Source: BD2-11 clade cluster bacterium bin43 (GTDB lineage: Bacteria > Gemmatimonadota > Gemmatimonadetes > Longimicrobiales > Gaopeijiaceae). Taken from it: 64,000 bases of DNA. The notes under the pieces were generated by a model. That model searched no databases. It saw only the letters and a list, made by a program, of their open reading frames with translations, and was not told the DNA's origin. This document shows positions 43,192 through 52,954 of this stretch, piece after piece. The position numbers and the translations under genes were made by a program. The stretch spans positions 124,001 to 188,000 of the forward strand of contig MPMR01000005.1 of assembly GCA_002238605.1 (NCBI GenBank), given 5' to 3'. Each line of letters opens with the position of its first letter. Within the stretch, counting starts at the first letter, position 1.

Positions 43192-43479
43192 GGGGGGCTG
43201 TGGCAGGCGGGGGTTGATGGAATGCGAGGAGGCTGGGAGCCTGTGCGCTCGTCCCGGCCGTTGGGGAGCGCACCTCGGATAACCTATACGTCAAGGCCTC
43301 ACGTGCGGATGGGCGGCATCATGGCGGATGTCCCGAGCGGCCGCCATCCGCCCCCGCGCATCCGTCACTCGGGCTCGCGCATGTTCCGGTAAGCCCGCCG
43401 CCTCCTTAGTATCATCCGGTTCCGGTCCCGCATCCTCCGGTGCTGAGCGCCGTTCGTCCCCCCATCCTCTACGAGAAAC
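43192..43479. promoter_or_regulatory. Divergent intergenic region, 288 bases
   Basis: This lies between the hydroxyacid dehydrogenase and the M14 peptidase, which are transcribed away from each other, so it must hold both promoters. I see no confident promoter pair, repeat or structured RNA in it. The peptidase start has only a weak ACGAGAAAC ribosome site. Confidence 0.3.
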
Positions 43480-46101
43480 ATGCTTGCCACCATCGCCCTC
43501 GCCGCGCTGCTGCAGCTTCCCGGACCCCAGGCCCCCGCCTCGCCGGGCGAGTTCGTTCCCGGTACGACGTACGACCCCGCCATTCCCACGATAGCGTCCG
43601 TGGTGGGGCACGAGGTCTGGGAGGTGGTCACGCCTCCGGACCAGGTCGTGCGCTACTTCGAGGTGTTGGCCGAGGCGGCGCCGGACCGCACCCGCCTGAT
43701 CCACTACGCCGACAGCTGGGAAGGTCGTCCGCTGGTGATCATGGTGATCGGGTCGCCTGAGCGGATGGGGTCGCTGGACGAGGTGAAGGCCGGGCTGGCG
43801 CGCCTGGCCTACCCCGATGGGCTGTCGGACGCCGAGGCCGCGGAACTCATCGCCGGGCTGCCGGTCGTAACCGCGCTCATGCACGGCATCCACGGCAACG
43901 AGATCAGCTCGAGCGGGGCGGCCATGATGGAGGCGTACCACCTGCTGGCGGCCGAGAACGACCCCGACGTCGACCTCATCTTCGCCGAATCGCTGGTGCT
44001 CGTCGATCCGGTGGAGAACCCCGACGGGCGCAATCGCTTCGTTCAGGAGAACACCATGGCGGCGGCGGTTCGGCCCAACGTCGAGTCCTGGTCGGCGGAG
44101 CACGACGAGCGCTGGCCGGGCGGGCGCGTCAACCACTACCTGTTCGACCTGAACCGCGACCTGTTCATCCAGAGCCAGTCGGAGACGCAGGGGAAGGTGG
44201 AGGTCTTCCTGGAATACTGGCCGCATATCGTTGCCGATCTGCACGAGATGGGCGGCGACGCCACCTACTTCTTCCCGCCCACCGCACCCCCGGAGAACCC
44301 CTGGTACGGGGAGCGCCAGATCGCGCTCATGGACGTGTTCGGACGCGCCAACGCGGCCGCCTTCGACGCACGGGGCTTCGCCTACTTCAACCGCGACGTC
44401 TACGACGCCTTCTATCCGGGCTACGTGGACATGTGGCCGATGAACCACGGCGCGCTCGGCATGACCTACGAGCAGGCGTCGGCGCGCGCGCTGGTGCTCG
44501 AGCAGTCCGACGGCGACATGCTGACCTACGGGGACGGGGTGCTGCACCACTTCACCGCCGCGATGGCCACGGCGCACACCTCCGCCGTGAACCGGGAGCG
44601 CATCCTCACCGACTACCTGGAATTCCGGCGCGAGGGGATCGAGCTGGGCGGCCGGGGCGTCGCCGAGTACGTGCTTCACTCGGCGCACGACCCGGGGATG
44701 GCGGAGCGGCTCGCCCGCATGCTGGTGCGCAACGGCATCGAAGTGCGCGAGGCGAGCGGGCCTGTGAACGTGGCCGGCCGCCAGCTTCCCTCCGAGGGCA
44801 CCTTCATCGTCCCCATGGACCAGCCGGCGCACCGCTTCGCGCGCAACCTGCTCGACGCGCACGTGCCCATGGCGGAGGACTTCGTTCAGGAGCAGATCGA
44901 ACGCCGCGCCCGGCGCGAGCCCGACCAGATCTATGATCTGACCGCGTGGAGTCAGTCACTGCTGTGGGATGTCGAGGCGATCACCGTCGAGCGGCCCACC
45001 GGGGCGGCCGGGGCGGCCGTCGCGGCCACGCGCGAGCCGGAGGCGCTGGCGCTTCCGGAGGCCACCGTCGGCTACCTCCTCCCGTGGGGAACGAACGCGG
45101 CCGGAGCCGTGACCGAGGCCCTGAGCGAAGGCGTGCGCGTTCGGGCCGCCGGCGCCCGCTTCACGCTGGACGGACGCGAGTACCCGATGGGGACCGCGAT
45201 CGTGCGCACCGCCGAGAACGGGCCCGACCTGCGCGCGACGCTGGGGCGCATCGCCGGGGCGCACGGAGCCGAAGTGGTTCCGATCGACGGCGCCTACGTG
45301 ACCGAGGGGGCGTCGCTGGGGAGCCGGTCCACGAGAGGGCTGCGCGAGCCGAGGGTGCTGCTGGTCTACGACGAGCCCGGCCAGACCTACTCGGTGGGCT
45401 GGACCCGCTACGTTCTGGAGCGCCGCTACGGTCAGGCCACCACGGTCGTGCGCGCGTCCAGTCTGGGCGGCGCGGACCTGAACCGCTACGACGTGATCGT
45501 CTTCCCGAGCGGCAACTACTCGGGCGCCGTCGGTGGCGGCCTGCAGGACCGGCTGAGCGAGTGGATGCGGGGCGGCGGCACCCTCATCACCATGGCCGAG
45601 TCGACCCGCTGGGCCACGCGGGCCGGCTTGCTTGGCACCACGTCCGAACGCCGCGGTGGCCGCGCCGAGGCCGACGATCCCCCGGATCCAGGCACGCCCG
45701 AACAGCCCATCGAATACCTGGATGCCATCGCGCCGCCGGACGAGGCTCCGGAATCCGTGCCGGGCGCCATCCTCCGGGTGCTGCTCGACGACGAGCACTG
45801 GCTCGCCTCCGGGACCGACGGCGAGATCGGGGTTCTGGTGGAGGGATCGCGGGTATTCCGCCCGCTGACCCTGGATGACGGCACCAACGTCGGACGCTAC
45901 GCCGGCGAGGAAGACCTGGTGCTCTCGGGCATCGTCTGGGAGGAATCGCGTCCGCAGCTGGCCAACAAGGCCTTCCTCATCCATCAGCCGGTCGGATCCG
46001 GCCAGATCGTCGCCTTCGCCGAGGATCCCAACTACCGTGCGTACGCGGAAGCGACCCAGCTCCTGTTCATGAACGCCGTCCTGCTCGGACCGGGGCGCTG
46101 A
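43480..46101 (+). CDS. Exported M14-family zinc carboxypeptidase with C-terminal GATase-like domain
   Basis: 873 residues with a short signal peptide. The zinc motif HxxE appears as HGIHGNE (His138, Glu141), with a third ligand likely His255 in VADLHEMGGD and substrate residues in NPDGRNR. After the peptidase part, residues about 620-760 (VLLVYDEPGQTYSVGW, RYDVIVFPSGNYSG, LSEWMRGGGTLITM) resemble a glutamine-amidotransferase-like Rossmann domain, often present in these large M14 proteins. Probable envelope peptide degradation. A compound hairpin at 46113-46155 follows the stop. Confidence 0.88.
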   Translation: MLATIALAALLQLPGPQAPASPGEFVPGTTYDPAIPTIASVVGHEVWEVVTPPDQVVRYFEVLAEAAPDRTRLIHYADSWEGRPLVIMVIGSPERMGSLDEVKAGLARLAYPDGLSDAEAAELIAGLPVVTALMHGIHGNEISSSGAAMMEAYHLLAAENDPDVDLIFAESLVLVDPVENPDGRNRFVQENTMAAAVRPNVESWSAEHDERWPGGRVNHYLFDLNRDLFIQSQSETQGKVEVFLEYWPHIVADLHEMGGDATYFFPPTAPPENPWYGERQIALMDVFGRANAAAFDARGFAYFNRDVYDAFYPGYVDMWPMNHGALGMTYEQASARALVLEQSDGDMLTYGDGVLHHFTAAMATAHTSAVNRERILTDYLEFRREGIELGGRGVAEYVLHSAHDPGMAERLARMLVRNGIEVREASGPVNVAGRQLPSEGTFIVPMDQPAHRFARNLLDAHVPMAEDFVQEQIERRARREPDQIYDLTAWSQSLLWDVEAITVERPTGAAGAAVAATREPEALALPEATVGYLLPWGTNAAGAVTEALSEGVRVRAAGARFTLDGREYPMGTAIVRTAENGPDLRATLGRIAGAHGAEVVPIDGAYVTEGASLGSRSTRGLREPRVLLVYDEPGQTYSVGWTRYVLERRYGQATTVVRASSLGGADLNRYDVIVFPSGNYSGAVGGGLQDRLSEWMRGGGTLITMAESTRWATRAGLLGTTSERRGGRAEADDPPDPGTPEQPIEYLDAIAPPDEAPESVPGAILRVLLDDEHWLASGTDGEIGVLVEGSRVFRPLTLDDGTNVGRYAGEEDLVLSGIVWEESRPQLANKAFLIHQPVGSGQIVAFAEDPNYRAYAEATQLLFMNAVLLGPGR

Positions 46102-46112
46102 GGAGTGAAGGA

Positions 46113-46155
46113 GGAGGCCTCGAGGCTCGGGGGCGGCAGCCTCGTTCGGGCCTCC
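46113..46155 (+). terminator. Compound hairpin after the M14 peptidase
   Basis: GGAGGCC (46113-46119) pairs with GGCCTCC (46149-46155), and inside it CGAGGCT (46121-46127) pairs with AGCCTCG (46138-46144). It begins 11 bases after the stop. No U tract follows. Confidence 0.55.
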
Positions 46156-46219
46156 GCAAGGCAAGAGCGCGCAACGGAAGCGCGCGGAATTCGAATCTGA
46201 CTGACCGGAGAACGACCGA

Positions 46220-47203
46220 ATGAAGATCTGCGTGGTGGGCGCGGGAGCCATCGGCGGACTGCTCGCCGTGAAGCTTGCGAATGCGGGGGAGGACGTGACG
46301 GTGATCGACCAGGGTCCGCACCTGGAGGCCATCCAGCGGAGCGGGCTCAGGCTGATCATGGCCGACGGATCCGAGCACCAGGCCGCGCTCGACGCCCGGG
46401 ACGACATGGAGGGCGTGGGCGAGCAGGACCTCGTCATTCTGGCGGTGAAGGCGCAGGTGCTGCCGCTGGTGGCTCCCGGGGTCCGCGGCATGCTCGGTCC
46501 CGGGACCATGGTGGTGCCGGTTCAGAACGGGCTTCCCTGGTGGTACTTCGAGAAGCACGGCGGCCCGTTCGCCGGGCACCGGCTGCAGTCGCTCGACCCC
46601 GACGGCATCCTCGCCGACAGCATCGACGTCGATCACATCGTGGGCACCGTGACCTTCCCCGCGGGCGAGATCGCCGCGCCCGGGGTGGTGCGCCACACCG
46701 AGGGCAACCGCTTCCCCATCGGCGAGCTGGACGGGTCGCGCACGGAGCGCGCCCAGCTGCTCGTGGACACGCTCACCCGCGCCGGCTTCAAGTCGTTCGT
46801 CATCGAGGACATCCGCGCCGAGATGTGGCTCAAGCTGTGGGGCAACCTCTCCTTCAACCCGATCAGCGCCCTCACCCGCGCCACGCTCGTGGACATCTGC
46901 CAGTACCCGCTCACGCGGCAGCTGGCGCGCACGCTGATGGAGGAGGCCCAGGAGGTGGCGGGCAAGCTGGGGATCACCTTCCGGGTCGGGATCGACCGGC
47001 GCATCGCGGGCGCGGAGCGCGTGGGCGCGCACAAGACGTCGATGCTCCAGGACGTCGAGGCGGGCCGCTCGCTCGAGATCGACGCGATCATCGGCGTTGT
47101 CGGCGAGCTCGGCCGGCTGGTGGGGGTGCCCACCCCGAGCGTGGATGCCATCCAGGCCCTGGTCGCGCTGCTCGACAAGGGGGTGCGGGAGGGAACGGTC
47201 TAG
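46220..47203 (+). CDS. 2-dehydropantoate 2-reductase family protein
   Basis: 327 residues. The N-terminal CVVGAGAIGGLLAVKLA is the NADP-binding fold of ketopantoate reductases. VILAVKAQ, VPVQNGLPWWY, the catalytic Lys in MWLKLWGNLSFNPISALT and HKTSMLQDVEAGRSLEID with its conserved Glu/Asp fit the C-terminal domain. It could make pantoate for coenzyme A, or be one of the common paralogues acting on another 2-keto acid; no pantothenate genes are nearby. GGAGAACG precedes the ATG. It follows the M14 gene by 118 bases and converges with the DUF2723 gene. Confidence 0.88.
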   Translation: MKICVVGAGAIGGLLAVKLANAGEDVTVIDQGPHLEAIQRSGLRLIMADGSEHQAALDARDDMEGVGEQDLVILAVKAQVLPLVAPGVRGMLGPGTMVVPVQNGLPWWYFEKHGGPFAGHRLQSLDPDGILADSIDVDHIVGTVTFPAGEIAAPGVVRHTEGNRFPIGELDGSRTERAQLLVDTLTRAGFKSFVIEDIRAEMWLKLWGNLSFNPISALTRATLVDICQYPLTRQLARTLMEEAQEVAGKLGITFRVGIDRRIAGAERVGAHKTSMLQDVEAGRSLEIDAIIGVVGELGRLVGVPTPSVDAIQALVALLDKGVREGTV

Positions 47204-47208
47204 AGGCT

Positions 47209-47233
47209 GGACCTGGTCAACAGAACCAAGTCC
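47209..47233. terminator. Imperfect hairpin between convergent genes
   Basis: GGAC-C-TGGT pairs with ACCA-A-GTCC around a 5-base core, with mismatches. It fills the 36-base gap between convergent stops at 47203 and 47240 and may serve both. Confidence 0.35.
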
Positions 47234-47239
47234 GACGAT

Positions 47240-49510
47240 CTAAAGCCCCAGCTCGTTCCAGGCCTCCATCCGCCGCAGCATCATGTCGGCGGTTGCCGTG
47301 TCGCCGCGCAGGCCGGCTTCGCGGTAGAGGGCGAAGTAGGCGAGGGCGTAGTAGGTGGGAATCCCCAGGCTGCTGGGGTCGCGCCAGTAGTCCCACCCTT
47401 CGGGCAGGCCGCTCCGGTGCACGTACACCTCATCCACCAGCGTGCGGGTGCGCTCGGTATCCACCCAGACTCCGACCCCGGACACCCGGTTCGGGTCGCC
47501 CACCTGGGCGATCCCCCGGGCCTGCAGGGGCGCCGGGTCACCGGGCCAGAGTCGATAGGCCACCCCTTGCCGGACGATGTACCTGCGCAGCCCCATGTCC
47601 TCCGGGGCTCCGACGGCGGACGCGAAGTAGATGGGCCGGTCCTCGATGGAGTTGGCGATGAACGACAGCGCGAACTGCATCCACGGCTGCATCTGGCGCC
47701 CCTGCGCGACCGCCGCCGTGACCGGGCCCAGGCGAAAACGGCGCTCCTCGGGCAGCGGCGCGACGCCGGTCACGACGACCCGGTCGATCATCTCGTCGGT
47801 CAGCTCGGTGCTCACCACCGATCGCGTCGGGGGCGAAAGCGGCTCGCGCAGGACCAGCGGCACCAGTCCCGCGGCCTGCGCCGAGGCCGGGTCGTCGGTG
47901 TACAGCGCCGCCGTTCCCACCGGGGTGTAGGGACGCTGGCACAGGATCCGGGTCGGGTCCGCGTCCGGGTCCTCGCCGGGACTGCAGGGGCGGCTCAGGC
48001 CCCTCAGCTGCTTCACGTACCAGTCGGTGTTCAGGTACGACGTCACCGCCACGACGACATCGCGCCGGATGCCCTCCACCTCCTGCAGATACCAGAGCGG
48101 GAAGGTGTCGTTGTCGCCGTTCGTGAAGATGAGCGCGTAGGGCTCCACGCTCATGAGCAGATTGTAGGCCCAGTCGCGCGCGGAATAGTCGCCCGTCCGG
48201 CTCGCCCGCTGGAAGTTGAGGACCAGCGGCACCAGCGCCAGCAGAAGCACCGGCGAGGCCATCCTCAGCGAACCCAGTTTTCTCGACAGCGATTTCCACA
48301 GGCCCGCGAGGCCGATCCCCGAGATGAGGCCCCAGACAGAGAAGCCGACGATGAAGAAGTAGTCGCGCTCGCGCACTTCCTTTTCGATTCCCTGGTCGGG
48401 GAAGGAATAGCCGAGCCTGAAGTTCAGATAGTAGACCAGCCCGACGGAGAGAATGCCGAAGAGCGATGCCAGATAGAGCCAGCTGGCCCGGTCCCTCCGG
48501 TAATGCTCGCGCAGGCCGAGAGCGCCCAGTGCCAGGAAGAGCAGGGTGAAGAGGAGCCGGCCGGGCGGAAACCGGTTGTCCGCGAAGGCCACGCCGCGCG
48601 CCCACTGCCAGTCGAAATACTGCATCCAGTTCCCGTACTGGGCGAAGAGCGGCGCCTGGCGCGGGACGAGCGGCGGCTTGGCGTACTGCTCCCGCTTGAG
48701 CGCCGACGACAGCTCCTCGCACCCGGCGTTGCCGTAGGTGGCGATACTGACCAGCGCGTCGGAGACCCCTTCGCAGGTCGGCTGCCCTTCGTTGATGACC
48801 GGGTCCAGCCCGGAGCGGATCGGGAGGAAGAGGTGGATGCTCAGCCCCAGGAGGACCGCCACCAGCGAAGTCGCGTAGAGGCGCGGGCTGAGGAGCGTGC
48901 GCCCGCGCACCGCGAGGATGAAGACGAAAAGGGAGGGCAGCACCAGCAGCGCCATGAGGTGGTTGCCCACCGAGAGCGCCATGATGAACGCCATCAGCAC
49001 CAGGAGGTTGTCTTCCCTTCCCTTCCCGAGGTTTTCCTGCCAGCGGAAGGTGAGCCAGGTAAGGAGGGCGATGGTCAGGAGGGATACGGTGTAGACCTTC
49101 TCGTTGACGTTCGACTGGTTCCAGACCGTGAACGCCGTTGCGCTGATCAGAACCGCCGCGCACGCGCCCACCAGCCGGAAGCGGCGGTCGGAGGAGAAGA
49201 AGCGCAGGATGTGGTGGACGACGAGGAACCAGAATCCGTGCGCGGCCGCGCTCACCGCCGCTGAAAACAGGTTGATGCGGACCGCGGTCGAGATACCGAG
49301 CGGCGCCAGCAGGATGTCCCAGGCGCGGGCGAGCACGACGAAGAGCGGGTTGCCCGGGGGATGCGGGATGCCGAGCATGTGCCCGGTGGCGATGTATTCG
49401 CTCGTGTCCCAGAACGCCGTGGTGGGGGCCACCGTCGCCGCATAGAGGAGGAATACGGCACCCGCTACGCCGGCTGCCCAGCGGTAGGGAGGTGTGTTGT
49501 CGTGGGCCAC
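47240..49510 (-). CDS. DUF2723 polytopic membrane protein
   Basis: 756 residues from GTG 49510, which overlaps the upstream stop as TAGTG; GGGAG lies upstream. The first half has about ten membrane helices. The motif WDTSEYIATGHMLGIPHPPGNPLF near the N-terminus is the DUF2723 signature, with the acidic residue expected of GT-C glycosyltransferases using polyprenyl-linked donors. The C-terminal half is a soluble domain (NGDNDTFPLWYLQEVEGIRRDV). Family members resemble protein O-mannosyltransferases; the acceptor is unknown. Coupling to the propeller gene suggests that protein as a possible client (inference). Confidence 0.88.
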   Translation of the reverse strand: MAHDNTPPYRWAAGVAGAVFLLYAATVAPTTAFWDTSEYIATGHMLGIPHPPGNPLFVVLARAWDILLAPLGISTAVRINLFSAAVSAAAHGFWFLVVHHILRFFSSDRRFRLVGACAAVLISATAFTVWNQSNVNEKVYTVSLLTIALLTWLTFRWQENLGKGREDNLLVLMAFIMALSVGNHLMALLVLPSLFVFILAVRGRTLLSPRLYATSLVAVLLGLSIHLFLPIRSGLDPVINEGQPTCEGVSDALVSIATYGNAGCEELSSALKREQYAKPPLVPRQAPLFAQYGNWMQYFDWQWARGVAFADNRFPPGRLLFTLLFLALGALGLREHYRRDRASWLYLASLFGILSVGLVYYLNFRLGYSFPDQGIEKEVRERDYFFIVGFSVWGLISGIGLAGLWKSLSRKLGSLRMASPVLLLALVPLVLNFQRASRTGDYSARDWAYNLLMSVEPYALIFTNGDNDTFPLWYLQEVEGIRRDVVVAVTSYLNTDWYVKQLRGLSRPCSPGEDPDADPTRILCQRPYTPVGTAALYTDDPASAQAAGLVPLVLREPLSPPTRSVVSTELTDEMIDRVVVTGVAPLPEERRFRLGPVTAAVAQGRQMQPWMQFALSFIANSIEDRPIYFASAVGAPEDMGLRRYIVRQGVAYRLWPGDPAPLQARGIAQVGDPNRVSGVGVWVDTERTRTLVDEVYVHRSGLPEGWDYWRDPSSLGIPTYYALAYFALYREAGLRGDTATADMMLRRMEAWNELGL

Positions 49511-50679
49511 TAGCCGGCTCCCGGCACGAGCGTGATGCCTCCGGCCTGTTTGCCCACTTCCGCGACCCCGACGCGGGCGTAGGTCGCGAGGTCGATGACC
49601 TCGACGATGCCGGGCTGCCCTCCGATACCTTCGACGGTGACGAAGGCGAAACGGTTGTCCGAGGTCACGGCGACCCCGTGCGTAACCTTCCGCGTGCTCT
49701 CGATCTTCGCCAGCTGCTCGCCGGTTGCGAGGTCCCACACGGCCAGGTGGGCGCTGCCCTTGAGGGTCGCGAGCAGGCGGGAGCCGTCGGGGGTGAGGGC
49801 GAGGTTGTAGGGCGCGCCGTCGGCCGGGATGCGCCGGGTCACGCTCCACGACTCGATGTCCACCTGGACGATCTCGTTGCCCCGGTTGCAGGCCACGTAC
49901 ACGAAGCGCCCGTCGCCGGAGAGGGTGGTCCAGGTGGGCGAGCAGGCGGCCATGCCGGAGCTGGCCATGTCCCCGGCCATCGCACCGCCCGCGCCACCGG
50001 CCATCTCGCCGCCCGCGCCGCCGGCCATCGCACCGCCCGCCATGGCCCCGTGCACGACCGGATCGGTGACCGGCTCACCCGTCGCCAGGTTCAATCGCCG
50101 TGTCACCTCGAGCGAAAAGGTGGACATCTCCACCAGCTGGTCGTCCATCATGCAGGCGGAGTAGTTGTGCATGCCGTCCGGCGACATGCGCGACCCGTGC
50201 GGCATGGTGCACGTGGTGACCTGTTCGATCTCGTACATCTCCTCGGTGTCGACCACCGACACCGTGCTCGGGACGTGGTCACCGTAGAAGTTCGAGTTTA
50301 CCGCGAAGGCCAGCACGCCGTCGGGCGTGAGCGACACGGTTGCGGGGAAGAACCCGAGTTCCGTCGCGGCCACCACGGTGTCCGGGCCGGTCTCGTACTT
50401 GAGCAGATAGCCGTTCGGGAAGCCGTGCCCGAGCGTCAGGTACCAGTATTCGCCGGACGGATCGAAGAACATGCCGTGCGGGCCCTCGATCTCGGCGGGC
50501 CAGCGCCCCACCCGGATGACTTTCTCCACCGAGAGCCCGCCTTCGGGCGTGAACTCCAGCACCGCGACCTCGTCCTCCGACTCCGCGGCGACGTAGGCCC
50601 GGTAGGACTGGGCGTGGGCGGGGCTGGCGGCCACGAGCACGGCCAGCAGGGCGATGGCGGCGAGTCTGCGAGGCATCAT
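49510..50679 (-). CDS. Exported YncE-like beta-propeller with Gly/Ala/Met repeat insert
   Basis: About 389 residues from ATG 50679. Signal peptide ending SPAHAQ, then seven-blade-type repeats (SLTPDGVLAFAVNS, TLSGDGRFVYVACN, ALTPDGSRLLATL, AVTSDNRFAFVTV). A low-complexity insert of about 35 residues built from AMAGGA/GGEMAG units interrupts one blade (DNA about 49955-50048). Such propellers are extracytoplasmic and often bind small molecules or quinones; no catalytic residues are evident. The stop overlaps the start of the DUF2723 gene by one base. Confidence 0.82.
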   Translation of the reverse strand: MMPRRLAAIALLAVLVAASPAHAQSYRAYVAAESEDEVAVLEFTPEGGLSVEKVIRVGRWPAEIEGPHGMFFDPSGEYWYLTLGHGFPNGYLLKYETGPDTVVAATELGFFPATVSLTPDGVLAFAVNSNFYGDHVPSTVSVVDTEEMYEIEQVTTCTMPHGSRMSPDGMHNYSACMMDDQLVEMSTFSLEVTRRLNLATGEPVTDPVVHGAMAGGAMAGGAGGEMAGGAGGAMAGDMASSGMAACSPTWTTLSGDGRFVYVACNRGNEIVQVDIESWSVTRRIPADGAPYNLALTPDGSRLLATLKGSAHLAVWDLATGEQLAKIESTRKVTHGVAVTSDNRFAFVTVEGIGGQPGIVEVIDLATYARVGVAEVGKQAGGITLVPGAG

Positions 50680-50827
50680 GCCGGCCTCACCGGCAAGTCT
50701 GCCGCCCGGCGCGGGAATCCGACGCATTCCGTGGACGCGCCGCAACGCAACGGCATCGCGGGCGAGCTGCGTGCCATACCCGGGCAGCGAACAGGCACGG
50801 GGCTGCGGCGATGCTCCGGCTCGTCGC

Positions 50828-52813
50828 TCACGGAACCAGCGTCCTCCTCGGCTGCAGCCTCACCGACCAGAGTCCGGAGTGGTGTTCGGCGATGAACAGG
50901 TGGCCCTTGTGGACCTGCGGGCCCCAGCTGAAGGGGGCGTTGGGCACGAAGGCGTCGGGGTCGTTGGCGGCGTAATGCGCGATTTCGCGGCCCTGGAGGC
51001 CCAGGTTGCCCTTGAGTTCCCCGGAGATGTCGATGACGCGGGTGCCGCCGTTGTAGAAGGCCGCGTAGAGGCGGTCTCCGTCGATCCACATGTTGTGCGA
51101 CCCGGCCTCCGGGATCTCGTAGCGCGCGACCTCCTCGGGGTTGTTGGGGTCGGTGAAGTCGACCACGTGGATGTAGCCGGCCATGCGCGGCGGCGTGCGC
51201 TCGGCGTCCAGGTCGTTGAAGCCGGGGCGGCCGATCTCGTCGCCCATGAAGATGTAGAAGCGCCCGGTCGGGCTCCAGTACGGGAAGGCCGCGTGGGTCG
51301 CCCCGCCGATGTCGGCGAATTGGCTCATGAGCACCGGGTTGGAGGGGCTGCCGCCCCGGTCGCCGCCGCCCACGTCGATGACCGCCACGCCGTCGGCCCA
51401 GTTGGAGGTGTAGGCGATCCCGTCCACGATCCAGATGTCGTGAATCCCATGGCCGGGGGTGTCGAGCTCGAAGCGGCCGACGCGGTGCGGATTGGTGGGG
51501 TCCTCGATGTTGATCACGTCGAAGCGGACGCCGTTGTTCACGGCGTAGACGTGGTTGTCATGGACGAAGACGTTGTGCACGCCGCCGGTCAGCTCGTCGT
51601 CGAAGGTGGAGAGGATCTCGACGTTGCGCGGATCGGAGCAGTCCACGATGACGATGCCGTTGCGCCGGTTGGACGCGCCCTCGCGCGAGATCACGCAGAC
51701 GCGGCCGTCCTCGGAGACCTTCACGTCGTTGGTGGTGCGCGCGTCCACCACCAGGGAGTCGGTCATGACCGGGGCGGCCGGGTCGGTCACGTCCCACCAG
51801 TAGGTCGCGCCGAACGCGCCCCAGGTGCCGGTGATGGCGTAATCGCGGCCGTCGATGCCCTCCCACACCCACAGATCGGAGGTGGGGACGTCCTGCACCG
51901 CGCCCTGGCCGATGAACTCGACCGTCTCGCTCACGTTGCGGGGCTCGATGCGGATGGTCTGGTTGGCCGAGTGCCCGGGCACGGTGGCCATGACGGTATA
52001 CACGCCCGGCTGGTACGCCACGAAGCGGCCCTGCTGGTCGATCTCGGCGGGCGCGAAGTCCGCGGTGGCCTCGATGTCCGCGTAGGGCACGACCGAATAG
52101 GTCACCGGAACGTCGGTGGGCTCGTCCCCCGCCATGGGCGCGGCCTCGAAGCGGATCACGTCGCCGGTGCGGCCCACCTCCTGGCTCCCCGACAGCGAAA
52201 CCGAGGTGACCGGGCTCGCGACCACGTCATAGACCACCTCTCCCGCGACCCCTTCGGCGGCGGCGCTCAGGGTGACCTGGCCGGGCGCATGCGCGACGAA
52301 CACGCCGAAGCGGTCGACGCTGGCGACCGACTCGTCGCTGGTGCTCCAGCCCAGCTCCACGTCGCCGCGAACGTCGTCGACCGCGTCGTACACGGTGGCC
52401 CGGTGGCGCATCACCGTGCCCACGTAATAGCGCCCGCTCTCACCCGGCGAGATCTCGACCCGGTCGAGCGGCGGGAACGGAACCGCGACGGTCATCTCGG
52501 CGCGGATGTTGCGGTCGGTGGCGACCATCAGCGTCACCAGGTACTCGCCCCCGTACACGGCCTCGATGGCCCCGGTGGTGCGGTTGACATCCAGGCGGCC
52601 GCGCGCGCCCCGCGCCATGTACATGATCGGGGCATCGACCGGATTCCCCCCGGCATCGACCACGCTGGCCGCGATCTGCCCGGTCTCCCCGGGCTGGAGG
52701 GTGAGCCGGTCTTCCTCCACGACAATGCGCGCCGGCTCCTGGGCGGCGAGGGACGACGCGCCGAGCGCGAGCAGGGCGGCGGACCAGAAAGCGGCGATCG
52801 GACGAATCTTCAT
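50828..52813 (-). CDS. Exported Ig-like plus LVIVD-repeat propeller protein
   Basis: About 661 residues from ATG 52813; an earlier ATG at 52828 lies inside ATGGAG, the ribosome site for the inner one. Signal peptide ends SSLAAQ. Residues about 25-290 look like three Ig-like (Big_2-type) domains (TLQPGETGQIAASVVD; LGWSTSDESVASVDRFG). Residues about 300-650 hold LVIVD repeats (GIVIVDCSDPRNVEILST, FDVINIEDPTNPHRVGRF, IHVVDFTDPNNPEEVARY). A cell-surface or secreted adhesive role is likely. It is read towards the propeller/DUF2723 pair, separated by about 150 bases. Confidence 0.83.
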   Translation of the reverse strand: MKIRPIAAFWSAALLALGASSLAAQEPARIVVEEDRLTLQPGETGQIAASVVDAGGNPVDAPIMYMARGARGRLDVNRTTGAIEAVYGGEYLVTLMVATDRNIRAEMTVAVPFPPLDRVEISPGESGRYYVGTVMRHRATVYDAVDDVRGDVELGWSTSDESVASVDRFGVFVAHAPGQVTLSAAAEGVAGEVVYDVVASPVTSVSLSGSQEVGRTGDVIRFEAAPMAGDEPTDVPVTYSVVPYADIEATADFAPAEIDQQGRFVAYQPGVYTVMATVPGHSANQTIRIEPRNVSETVEFIGQGAVQDVPTSDLWVWEGIDGRDYAITGTWGAFGATYWWDVTDPAAPVMTDSLVVDARTTNDVKVSEDGRVCVISREGASNRRNGIVIVDCSDPRNVEILSTFDDELTGGVHNVFVHDNHVYAVNNGVRFDVINIEDPTNPHRVGRFELDTPGHGIHDIWIVDGIAYTSNWADGVAVIDVGGGDRGGSPSNPVLMSQFADIGGATHAAFPYWSPTGRFYIFMGDEIGRPGFNDLDAERTPPRMAGYIHVVDFTDPNNPEEVARYEIPEAGSHNMWIDGDRLYAAFYNGGTRVIDISGELKGNLGLQGREIAHYAANDPDAFVPNAPFSWGPQVHKGHLFIAEHHSGLWSVRLQPRRTLVP

Positions 52814-52954
52814 CTGTCTTGACTCCATGCGACGGGTACCTCGGCGAGCCCTGAAAACTTGAGCGACGAGCGGTTTTGCGCAAATGAAATCGGGACTCTG
52901 CGCGTCAGGTATGGCCCTGCGCCTCACCTTGGGTCCTTCCGGCATTCCCGGGAC

